From: Betaproteobacteria bacterium
Lineage (GTDB): Bacteria > Pseudomonadota > Gammaproteobacteria > Burkholderiales > Casimicrobiaceae
NCBI GenBank assembly: GCA_005883655.1
Contig: VBDA01000085.1
Coordinates: 1 to 8,178, forward strand
DNA length: 8,178 nt
Direction of reading: 5' to 3'
The translations under genes and the position numbers were made by a program. The notes below the pieces were generated by a model. It was given only the letters and a program-made list of their open reading frames with translations. It was not told the DNA's origin and did not search any database. Below are positions 1-5,939 of the stretch, piece after piece (position 1 is the first letter of the stretch; the number at the start of each line of letters is the position of its first letter).

Positions 1-1
1 T

Positions 2-912
2 GAGGGATCCGATCGGGAAAAGCGCCTGCTCGAGGGCGCTCGCAAAGAGCGCGAGGTCAACGTCTACACTTCTCTTGTGACCGAAGACGTGACAAACCTC
101 GCTGCCGCATTCGAAAAGAAATACGGCGTCAGGCTCAGGTTCTGGCGTGCCAGTTCGGAAAACGTGCTGCAGCGCATTGCGAGCGAAGCTCGCGCCAGTA
201 GATTCGATTTCGACCTCGTGGAGACCAACGGGCCCGAGCTAGAATCACTTCATCGAGAAAATCTTCTTCTGCCCGCGAGATCCCCCTACGATGCTGACCT
301 CATTCCAAGCGCCATTCTATGTTCGTGCAGGCATACAACACGAGTCTGGTCAGGAAGGATGAGTTGCCGAAGGCTTATCAGGACCTGCGCGATCCGAAAT
401 GGAGGGGCAAGCTTGGCATCGAAGCAGAGGACACTGACTGGTTCGGTGCGGTTGTCAAGGACCTGGGGGAGGACAATGGCCTCACGCTCTTTCGTGAAAT
501 CGTTGCCACCAACGGGATATCGGTGCGCAAGGGCCACACGCTCTTGGCCGGACTGGTTGCCAGCGGAGAAGTACCGTTTGCGCTGACGGTGTACAACCAT
601 AATGCCGAACGGTTGAAGCAGCGCGGTGCACCGATCGATTGGTATGTGATTCAACCTGCCTACGTGCGGCCCAATGGCATCGCTCTCTCGCGCAAACCGC
701 CGCATCCGCACGCAGCGCTCCTTTTCTATGATTTTCTGCTTTCGGAAGAGGGTCAGCGGATTCTGGAGAAAGGCAACTATGTGCCGACCAATCTGAAGGT
801 TGGCCATTCTGCGCACTCGCTTACGCTGAAATTCATTGATTCCGGCATCGTGCTGGATGAATCGGCGAAATGGGACAAGCTATGGGAACAAATCATCAAG
901 CGAGGAAAATAA
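2..912 (+). pseudogene. Periplasmic solute-binding protein, copy A (5'-truncated by the window, frameshifted)
   Basis: This would be a periplasmic binding protein of the ABC-type Fe3+/organic-anion class (COG1840-like), a substrate-capture subunit of an importer. Reading frame 2 from base 2 encodes a segment running from EGSDREKR to LIPSAI that aligns without gaps to residues about 47-152 of the intact paralogue at 5940-7019; shared blocks include YTSL, FEKKYGVR and ETNGPE. The match then jumps to frame 1 at the ATG at 319 (MFVQAYNTSLV) and runs to the TAA at 910-912, with shared blocks DPKW, RKGH, KxRGAPIDW-like and PHPHAALLF. Thirteen paralogue residues (the PPHRLWLPDRMNY segment, 39 nt) are represented here by only 5 nt, a net 34-nt deletion that shifts the frame. 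The signal peptide and about 46 residues lie left of the window. The 3' half (319-912) remains open and could give a fragment, but it lacks the N-lobe. The ThDP gene starts 69 nt downstream in the same direction. The substrate cannot be told. Confidence 0.85.
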
Positions 913-981
913 TGTTGTTTTCAGCGTCGGGATGCGGCAACCTGGGCCGCGCTGAGGTTTGCAATCGAGTGGGGCGAAGCG

Positions 982-2913
982 ATGGGCCATGCTGATAAGC
1001 CTGATACCGGCATCGATCGACGCGCATTTCTGAAAGGCGCCGCAGCGGCTGGCGCGACCGTCGCGGGAGGATTGGGCACGGGCGTGGCGGCGCAGCAAGG
1101 AGAAAGCAGGGTCGCAGCCGGCGGTGAAGACAAAGTCGCCGCAAGCACGCCCGCCAAGATGCCGCTGGGCGATCGCGTAATCAGCCGGCCCGGCTCGGAC
1201 TTCATGGTCGATGTGCTGAAGACGCTCGACCTTGAATACGTTGCCTGCAATCCGGGCTCCAGTTTTCGCAGCCTGCACGAATCGGTGGTCAATTATGGCG
1301 GCAACACGAAGCCGGAGCTCCTGACCTGCATGCACGAGGAGTCGTCGGTGGCCATCGCTCACGGCTATGCCAAGGCGGCCGGCAAGCCGATGGGGGTGTT
1401 GGCTCATGGCACCGTTGGATTGCAGCATGCGTCGATGGCGATCTACAACGCGTGGTGCGACCGCGTGCCAATCTTGATCATGGCGGGCACCGCGCTCGAC
1501 GCCAGCAAGCGCCGCCCCGGCACCGAGTGGTATCACTCCGTGCAGGACGCCGCGGCGATCGTGCGCGATTTCGTCAAGTGGGACGATCAGCCGGCATCGC
1601 TGCAGCATTTTGCCGAGTCCACCGTGCGTGCCTATCGCGTCGCGACAACTGCTCCGATGGAGCCGACATTGATCATTGCCGACATGGAGCTGCAGGAATC
1701 GCCGGTGGCAGACCAGCACATGCTGAAGATTCCGAGACTCGTAGCGGCGGTTCCACCGCAGGGCGATCGGGGAGCGCTGCAAGAGGCCGCGCGCTGGCTG
1801 GTTGAGGCGCGCGCCCCGGTGATCGTTGTCGAACGTGCGGTACGCAGCCAGCAGGGCGTCGAGCGGCTGGTGGCGCTGGCCGAGGCGCTTGGCGCGCCTG
1901 TAGTCGATCTTGGCGCCCGCATGAATTTTCCCAATCGCCACCGCTTGTGCCACAGCGACCGCCGCGGCGCACTGATGCGCGAAGCCGACGTTGTGCTCAT
2001 GCTCGAGGTCGCGGATCGCTGGGGCCAGCTGCACACCGTGGGCGATCCGCACAAGGACCTTCGGGAAACCGCGAAACCCGACGTGAAGACGATCAGCCTG
2101 TCGATGGCAGACGTCTATCTACGTTCCAATTATCAGGATTTTCAGCGCTTCCAAGCGATCGATCTCGCGATCAGCGGCGACGTCGAGGCCAGCCTTCCTG
2201 TCTTGACCGAGCTGGTGCGCGCTGCGACATCGACCGACCGCAGGCGCGCCTTCGATGAACGCGAGGCAAGGCTGGGTGTTCGACAGAAGGAAGGTCTGCA
2301 GCAGGCGCGTGAGGATGCCGCGGTGGCGTGGAACGCCGTGCCAGTTACGACGGCACGGCTGGCAATGGAGCTCTGGGACGTCATCAAGAGCGAGCCGTGG
2401 TCGCTCGCGGTAAGCGATCGCATTCCATGGGCGCGGAGGCTCTGGCCCACGACGCGCTACGAGCAGATGCTGGGCGGCTCGGGCGGGCAGGGCGTCGGCT
2501 ATGGCGCCCCGGGCGCGGTCGGCGTTGCTCTCGCCAACAAGGCGAAAGGCTTGCTCACCGTCACCTTCCAGCCGGACGGCGACTTGTTGTACGCGCCGGG
2601 CGCACTATGGACCGCGGCGCACCACAAAATACCTTTACTGTTCGTCATGCATAACAACCGTGCCTACCACCAGGAAGTAATGCATCTGCAGCGAATGGCC
2701 TCGCTGCACGACCGCCGGCCGGATCAGGCATGGATCGGCACGACCATCGACCACCCGGACATCGATTTCGCCAAGCTCGCACAAGGCTTTGGTGTCTGGG
2801 CCGAGGGTCCGATCGAGGATCCGACCCAGCTAGGCGCTGCTTTGCGGAGAGCGCTTGCCGTTGTCAAACGCGGCGCACCGGCGCTCGTCGATGTCGTGTG
2901 CCAGCCGCGCTGA
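982..2913 (+). CDS. Twin-arginine-exported thiamine-diphosphate-dependent enzyme (acetolactate synthase/benzoylformate decarboxylase fold)
   Basis: This 643-residue protein should cleave or ligate a 2-oxo acid with ThDP and Mg2+; the exact substrate is not readable. Residues 12-18 (DRRAFLK) followed by an Ala/Gly-rich stretch to about AAQQ39 form a good twin-arginine signal, so a folded, cofactor-loaded periplasmic enzyme is inferred. The Pyr domain covers about 65-235. It has the conserved HE motif (H118-E119), whose Glu is expected to activate the cofactor, and a GTVGLQH loop near 143-149. The central domain is about 250-400. The PP domain begins near the GYGAPGAVG block (about 505-513) and has D532-G533 leading to N558-N559, the Mg/ThDP motif; the usual first Gly of GDG is Pro531 here. 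At about 58 residues the N-terminal extension accounts for the extra length over typical family members. ATG 982 is preferred: no in-frame ATG or GTG lies between the stop at 910 and it, and GGGG (971-974) is a weak ribosome site. It probably shares a transcript with binding protein A. 'Acetolactate synthase' would be an over-call. Confidence 0.9.
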   Translation: MGHADKPDTGIDRRAFLKGAAAAGATVAGGLGTGVAAQQGESRVAAGGEDKVAASTPAKMPLGDRVISRPGSDFMVDVLKTLDLEYVACNPGSSFRSLHESVVNYGGNTKPELLTCMHEESSVAIAHGYAKAAGKPMGVLAHGTVGLQHASMAIYNAWCDRVPILIMAGTALDASKRRPGTEWYHSVQDAAAIVRDFVKWDDQPASLQHFAESTVRAYRVATTAPMEPTLIIADMELQESPVADQHMLKIPRLVAAVPPQGDRGALQEAARWLVEARAPVIVVERAVRSQQGVERLVALAEALGAPVVDLGARMNFPNRHRLCHSDRRGALMREADVVLMLEVADRWGQLHTVGDPHKDLRETAKPDVKTISLSMADVYLRSNYQDFQRFQAIDLAISGDVEASLPVLTELVRAATSTDRRRAFDEREARLGVRQKEGLQQAREDAAVAWNAVPVTTARLAMELWDVIKSEPWSLAVSDRIPWARRLWPTTRYEQMLGGSGGQGVGYGAPGAVGVALANKAKGLLTVTFQPDGDLLYAPGALWTAAHHKIPLLFVMHNNRAYHQEVMHLQRMASLHDRRPDQAWIGTTIDHPDIDFAKLAQGFGVWAEGPIEDPTQLGAALRRALAVVKRGAPALVDVVCQPR

Positions 2914-2934
2914 CAAGATACGGGCATTACCCTC

Positions 2935-2958
2935 GCGGCGCGTGCGCTGCGGCGCCGC
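2935..2958. terminator. Possible bidirectional hairpin between convergent genes
   Basis: The 46-nt gap between the convergent ThDP gene (stop 2913) and cytochrome gene (stop 2960) contains GCGGCGC (2935-2941) and its perfect reverse complement GCGCCGC (2952-2958) around a 10-nt loop. On the plus strand only TTTA follows, and no T-run is present on the minus side, so it is a weak candidate for a shared intrinsic terminator. Such repeats also occur by chance in GC-rich DNA. Confidence 0.35.
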
Positions 2959-2959
2959 T

Positions 2960-3340
2960 TTAGTCGTGCAGAGGGACGATATCCTTCGCAGCCGGACCCG
3001 GCTTGATCGATGCGAGATAGGCGTAGATGTCGGCGAGTTCATCCTCGCTCACAAAGCGGCTGCCATAACGCGGCATGTCTTGTCGCGGATGGCGCACCTG
3101 CTGCGCAAACGCCGGGTAGGGCCACAAGCCCGGCGTGAGTGTTGGCCCGGAGCCCCGCTCGCCACCCTGGCCCGCGTAGCCGTGGCAGGTGTAGCACATC
3201 TTTTCCAAATACAGTTTTGCGCCCCGCTCGGCCGATGCGGTGCCAGATTGCGCGAATGCGTTTGCTGCGGCCAGGGTCAGCCATGTCACAACGTTGCAGG
3301 AAATTGCCAAGAGCAGCACGCGAAATTTCGCACCATTCAC
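2960..3340 (-). CDS. Secreted mono-heme class I c-type cytochrome
   Basis: This 126-residue periplasmic electron carrier has a signal peptide (KFR n-region, hydrophobic core about 8-26, likely cleavage after AFA30). The single heme-attachment motif is C49-Y-T-C52-H53, and the probable distal heme ligand is Met89 in the RQDMPRYG segment. The C-terminal ELADIYAYLASIK helix is typical of the class I fold. The start is a GTG at 3340: GGGAG on the minus strand (3347-3351) sits 6 nt upstream, and no better in-frame start is seen. Cys15 inside the signal does not form a convincing lipobox because hydrophobic sequence continues beyond it. It is the last gene of the minus-strand cluster, 78 nt after the AAA+ gene, and converges on the ThDP gene. 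Its redox partner is unknown; candidates are an exported dehydrogenase or oxidase, possibly the neighbouring ThDP enzyme (inference). Confidence 0.9.
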   Translation of the reverse strand: MNGAKFRVLLLAISCNVVTWLTLAAANAFAQSGTASAERGAKLYLEKMCYTCHGYAGQGGERGSGPTLTPGLWPYPAFAQQVRHPRQDMPRYGSRFVSEDELADIYAYLASIKPGPAAKDIVPLHD

Positions 3341-3346
3341 TAATGT

Positions 3347-3351
3347 CTCCC
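3347..3351 (-). promoter_or_regulatory. Ribosome binding site fixing the GTG start of the cytochrome
   Basis: GGGAG on the minus strand with a 6-nt spacer to GTG 3340. It supports the non-ATG start of the cytochrome gene. Confidence 0.6.
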
Positions 3352-3418
3352 AGGCTCATGCATCAAGAACGGGTGTTGCCGGCCGGCTCGATATCGCACC
3401 GGTGACTCGCTCTTGCCG

Positions 3419-4498
3419 TCAGTTTCCCTTGACCGTTCCACTTGCAAGCGGTACTGGGGGCTGCTCCGGCCTATCGTGGAGATGCGAAGGCGCGCGAGCG
3501 CGCACGGTGTCGGCTGAATGAGCATGCCCGTGCTCGGATTCGTCGTCGTAGCGCTTGCAAAGGCGCGATTCCGGGAACAGTTCGTGAGCCGATGGCGCGG
3601 CGCCGCCTACCCATTCGACGCCGCCTTGTTTGCGCGCCGCAGCTTGTAAATCCTCGAACGTAAGCTGACCCGGATCTCTTGCCACCGCAGTTCGCTGCGC
3701 CAACCCGGCGAGCACAAGCTTGCGCACCCGGCGCCCGTCCCAGCCTTCGCATGAGGCAGCGAGATCGGCAATGTCCTGGCGTTGCCCGGCCAGCGGCATC
3801 AAAGCCGGCCATTGCGCCCCCAGCTCGACCAGCGAGTGGGTGATGATGCGCCCGATGGTGGCGACATCCGGCAGTTCGAAGTGCAGGACCAGATCCGCGC
3901 GCGAAAGGAATGCATCGTCGACAGCTTCTATGAAATTCGTGGTGGTGACGAACAACACGTTCGGCAGCGACCGCGCAATCTCATCGATCCCGAGCAGAAT
4001 GGCGTCGGTGGCGCGATGCACGTCGACGGGGTTGGTTTCGAACGATGCGGTGCTGCGGCGGACTGCGAAGGCTTCCACCTCGTCGATCAGGACGACCGTA
4101 TGCGGCCGCCGCGCCACAATTTCAGGAATCGTGTCCTGCATCAGGCGAGTGATGTTGCGCTGGCTTTCGCCCAGCATGTCGCTCGGGAAAGCATGGGGAT
4201 TGATCTCGACCAGCGTTGTCGCACCGCGCGCAGCAAGGGCTAGCGCAGCAACCTGCGCGAGGCCGCGTGCGAGCGTGGTCTTGCCGGTTCCCGACGGTCC
4301 CGATAGCACGATGAGGCCGTGTGGTAGCCCGGCCAGCATCGACAACTTACGCCCGTGGAGCAAGGTGAGCAGCGCCTGATTGAGCAGACGCTCCTTGACC
4401 TCGCGCGGAACTACGATGTTGTCCCAATCACGATCGTGATGGTCGGCCGGAAGAACGTGCAGCGACAGGACACCAGGCGGCAATACGGCTTTGATCAA
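3419..4498 (-). CDS. Pch2/TRIP13-like AAA+ ATPase
   Basis: This is an ATP-driven protein remodeller of about 359 residues with one AAA+ module. Numbering from TTG 4498: Walker A GPSGTGKT at 67-74; Walker B VVLIDEVE with D139-E140; sensor 1 in FVTTTN (N188); Arg-finger candidate R200 in FLSRAD; sensor 2 in the GWDGRRVRKL block (about 254-262). LIDEVEAF, the TTTNFIE...DAFLSRADL block and DGRRVRKL follow the pattern of eukaryotic TRIP13/Pch2, which remodels HORMA proteins, and of bacterial relatives in CBASS loci. No HORMA, nucleotidyltransferase or effector gene is visible here. The last ~55 residues are polar and His-rich (HGHAH, HLHD) and look disordered. The start is not ATG: a TTG at 4504 is possible but only 1 nt from GGAGG, whereas TTG 4498 is 7 nt away and is preferred; a stop at 4520-4522 closes the frame upstream. 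Its place between bicupin and cytochrome suggests an accessory or maturation role, which is inference. Confidence 0.85.
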   Translation of the reverse strand: MIKAVLPPGVLSLHVLPADHHDRDWDNIVVPREVKERLLNQALLTLLHGRKLSMLAGLPHGLIVLSGPSGTGKTTLARGLAQVAALALAARGATTLVEINPHAFPSDMLGESQRNITRLMQDTIPEIVARRPHTVVLIDEVEAFAVRRSTASFETNPVDVHRATDAILLGIDEIARSLPNVLFVTTTNFIEAVDDAFLSRADLVLHFELPDVATIGRIITHSLVELGAQWPALMPLAGQRQDIADLAASCEGWDGRRVRKLVLAGLAQRTAVARDPGQLTFEDLQAAARKQGGVEWVGGAAPSAHELFPESRLCKRYDDESEHGHAHSADTVRARAPSHLHDRPEQPPVPLASGTVKGN

Positions 4499-4551
4499 CG
4501 CCAATCCTCCTTTCGTGTGTCAGGCAGCGGACGTCCAATATCTCGACTCAT
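4495..4551 (-). other. Possible 18-codon leader ORF overlapping the AAA+ start
   Basis: On the minus strand an ATG at 4551 opens a frame of 18 codons (MSRDIGRPLP... ending in KEDWR). Its TGA (4497-4495) overlaps the preferred TTG start of the AAA+ gene as TTGA, the arrangement typical of translational coupling. The AAA+ ribosome site AAAGGAGG lies inside this frame. No clear ribosome site precedes the ATG, so it may be chance. It could also be the original N-terminus of the ATPase, separated by a one- or two-base slip. It is too short for any function call. Confidence 0.25.
4506..4513 (-). promoter_or_regulatory. Strong ribosome binding site of the AAA+ gene
   Basis: AAAGGAGG on the minus strand, the best Shine-Dalgarno sequence in the window. 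The spacer is 7 nt to TTG 4498 but only 1 nt to TTG 4504, so it decides the start in favour of 4498. Confidence 0.7.
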
Positions 4552-4624
4552 AAGTTTTTCGGACCTACGACGGACATAGCAGAACCTGCGGCTCGAGGTA
4601 CCAGTATGGACGAGACCCGGGCAC

Positions 4625-4654
4625 GCGTCGACCTGACAATGCGCGGGTCGACGC
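4625..4654 (-). terminator. 9-bp perfect hairpin directly after the bicupin stop codon
   Basis: GCGTCGACC (4625-4633) and GGTCGACGC (4646-4654) form a perfect 9-bp inverted repeat with a 12-nt loop, starting one base past the bicupin TGA (4657-4655) in the minus-strand transcript. No T-run follows, so it is not a classical intrinsic terminator. It may stabilise the 3' end of the bicupin message or attenuate read-through into the AAA+ gene. The rest of the 156-nt gap to the AAA+ gene holds the possible leader ORF and no other gene. Confidence 0.5.
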
Positions 4655-5716
4655 TCACTCCGGGCGCTTGTCCTCGGGCCACTGTATCTTCGACAGTTCC
4701 GCCATGCTGACTAGCGTATCCTCGGCCTCCTCGAACAGAACCATCGGGTCCATCAACGCGCGCATAGTCTCGAGTACCGAGTCGAACATGTGCACGCGCA
4801 CCAGCCGGCACTGATTCTCCGGATCGTCGTTGAAGTGCTGATGCCAGAGGAAATGATCGACGACAATAAGGTCACCCTTCTTCCAGCGGTGATGCTCCCC
4901 CTTGTCGGGAGCGGTACCGAGGAAACTGTGGCCGTGGCCCTCGGCCACATAGAGCCAGGCCTCGCCGGGATGCCGGTGCAGCGACTGGGTCTTTCCGGGA
5001 GCGAACTGGATCATCACCTGGGTGATGCCGGAAGCCTCGCTGCCGATGGAACGATCGATCAGAAACTTGGTGCGCGTACCCCGCGGCGTCGCGAGAATCT
5101 CGATCTCGTCGTAGGGCGTGTGGATCCGGCCGTTCCGCCGCTTCTTCGCTTCAGCAGCAACCCGCCGCAGGCGCCGCGCATAGGCGTCGTTCCCGGCGAT
5201 GCCTTCGCTATAAACAGGCCGTGGAGGTAGCTGCCTGAAGTCTTCGTGTCCGCGGTCTTCCAGCGCGCACATGCCGAGCGTCCAGAGCATGGGCTCCGAG
5301 GAATAGCTCATGAAGCGCGCCGGCTTGTCGCCGTCATTGCCATGACGATGCCATGACCACGCCGGCAGATGGATGGCATCCCACGGCTTCCACTGGTAAC
5401 GAACGCCATCGACTTCGGTCCAGCCTTCGCCATCCACAATGAACAGCTGCGCGTCCCACGAATGCCGGTGAATGGTGGTGGTCACTCCCGGATCGATCTC
5501 ATGCACCAGTGCATCGAGGCAGCGCGTCGGGCGGCCGCCGTCCGACCCCATGTAGACCCCACTGCGCAAACCGCGCGTGGTGGGCTCGAGCGCTACGTCC
5601 TCCGCACGAATCACCGTTTGCCTATGGCTGCGCCATTCGTCGAGGAACTCGGCGCGGCGCTTTTTCTGCACCGCATAGTGGGTGACCGCGGTCGTGGTCC
5701 TGGTCTTGGTGGACAT
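4655..5716 (-). CDS. Bicupin protein, gentisate/1-hydroxy-2-naphthoate dioxygenase-like
   Basis: This 353-residue cytoplasmic protein has two cupin barrels. In the first, H83 and H85 (HRH after the GVTTTI turn) and H123 (in LPAWSWHRHGN) form a three-His metal site. In the second, H247 and H249 (LHRHPGEAW) and H292 (in DHFLWHQHFND) form another. The classical cupin Glu position is Gln90 in domain 1 and Trp254 in domain 2, consistent with the three-His Fe(II) site known in gentisate-type ring-cleaving dioxygenases. Length and two-barrel layout fit that family, but the substrate is not readable, so a specific dioxygenase name would be an over-call. The frame is open further upstream (to 5788), but ATG 5716 has GGAGG 9 nt upstream and begins just before conserved sequence, so it is chosen. 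It is first in the minus-strand cluster, divergent from binding protein B. Confidence 0.85.
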   Translation of the reverse strand: MSTKTRTTTAVTHYAVQKKRRAEFLDEWRSHRQTVIRAEDVALEPTTRGLRSGVYMGSDGGRPTRCLDALVHEIDPGVTTTIHRHSWDAQLFIVDGEGWTEVDGVRYQWKPWDAIHLPAWSWHRHGNDGDKPARFMSYSSEPMLWTLGMCALEDRGHEDFRQLPPRPVYSEGIAGNDAYARRLRRVAAEAKKRRNGRIHTPYDEIEILATPRGTRTKFLIDRSIGSEASGITQVMIQFAPGKTQSLHRHPGEAWLYVAEGHGHSFLGTAPDKGEHHRWKKGDLIVVDHFLWHQHFNDDPENQCRLVRVHMFDSVLETMRALMDPMVLFEEAEDTLVSMAELSKIQWPEDKRPE

Positions 5717-5725
5717 GGGGTTGTT

Positions 5726-5730
5726 CCTCC
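5726..5730 (-). promoter_or_regulatory. Ribosome binding site of the bicupin gene
   Basis: GGAGG on the minus strand, 9 nt before ATG 5716. It favours that start over the upstream in-frame codon at 5788, which would add 24 residues with no family-like features. Confidence 0.6.
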
Positions 5731-5829
5731 GTAACGGACCCGTTCGCGATGTGGGCGTGAATGGATAAGCTGTGTGGAACCGTGGCATCGAACATCGTCT
5801 CTCACGGCAGCGTCGGGGCGTGCCCGCCG

Positions 5830-5855
5830 CGTTCTTTTCTGCGGAACGTCGTTCC
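5830..5855. promoter_or_regulatory. Candidate IclR-type operator upstream of binding protein B
   Basis: CGTTC (5830-5834) and GAACG (5844-5848) form an inverted repeat with a 9-nt spacer. A third half-site, CGTTC (5850-5854), is a direct repeat of the first 20 bp on, about two helical turns; it also forms GGAAC-N3-GTTCC (5843-5855). One palindrome plus one direct repeat recalls the operators of IclR-family activators such as PcaU/PobR (from memory). The same CGTTC-N9-GAACG occurs at 7114-7132 before the IclR gene. This copy abuts the -35 element of the predicted promoter, a position suited to activation. It lies 114 bp from the divergent bicupin start and might serve both directions. Confidence 0.5.
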
Positions 5856-5884
5856 TTGCTGGTGAAAAGAGTTGATCATACAAT
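5856..5884 (+). promoter_or_regulatory. Predicted sigma70-type promoter of binding protein B
   Basis: TTGCTG (5856-5861, 3 of 6 to consensus) and TACAAT (5879-5884, 5 of 6) are separated by 17 nt. Transcription would start near 5891, about 50 nt before the GTG start. The weak -35 next to the candidate operator would fit an activator-dependent promoter. It also argues against the in-frame ATG at 5883, which overlaps the -10. No convincing promoter was found for the divergent bicupin gene in the rest of 5717-5855. Confidence 0.45.
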
Positions 5885-5929
5885 GACTGCTCCGTCAATT
5901 CGCCGGCGACATGCAGGCTGTGTCGCGCC

Positions 5930-5934
5930 GGGAG
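5930..5934 (+). promoter_or_regulatory. Ribosome binding site for the GTG start of binding protein B
   Basis: GGGAG with a 5-nt spacer to GTG 5940. The ATG alternatives at 5883 and 5970 have no comparable site. Confidence 0.5.
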
Positions 5935-5939
5935 CGATC

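Noticed and set aside
286..816. Open minus-strand frame of about 176 codons across the broken binding protein
   Set aside because: The sense strand aligns to copy B throughout; the antisense product has no recognisable features.
880..2052. Long open frame of about 390 codons on the minus strand
   Set aside because: It lies wholly antisense to the well-supported ThDP enzyme, has no recognisable domain and is of the kind common opposite GC-rich genes.
3378..3387. Palindrome GCCGGCCGGC between the AAA+ and cytochrome genes
   Set aside because: Short, all-GC and without a T-run; expected by chance in this composition.
3720..4379. Open plus-strand frame of about 219 codons
   Set aside because: Antisense to the AAA+ motifs; composition is Ser/Arg-rich shadow sequence.
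3419..4498. CBASS-type defence locus suggested by the TRIP13-like ATPase
   Set aside because: No HORMA, cyclic-oligonucleotide synthase or effector gene is present in the window; the neighbours are metabolic.
5717..5788. Upstream in-frame extension of the bicupin (24 residues)
   Set aside because: ATG 5716 has GGAGG 9 nt upstream; the extension reads as non-coding control DNA.
5772..5939. Upstream in-frame extension of binding protein B (56 residues)
   Set aside because: It would bury the signal peptide deep inside the protein, has no ribosome site, and overlaps the predicted promoter and operator.
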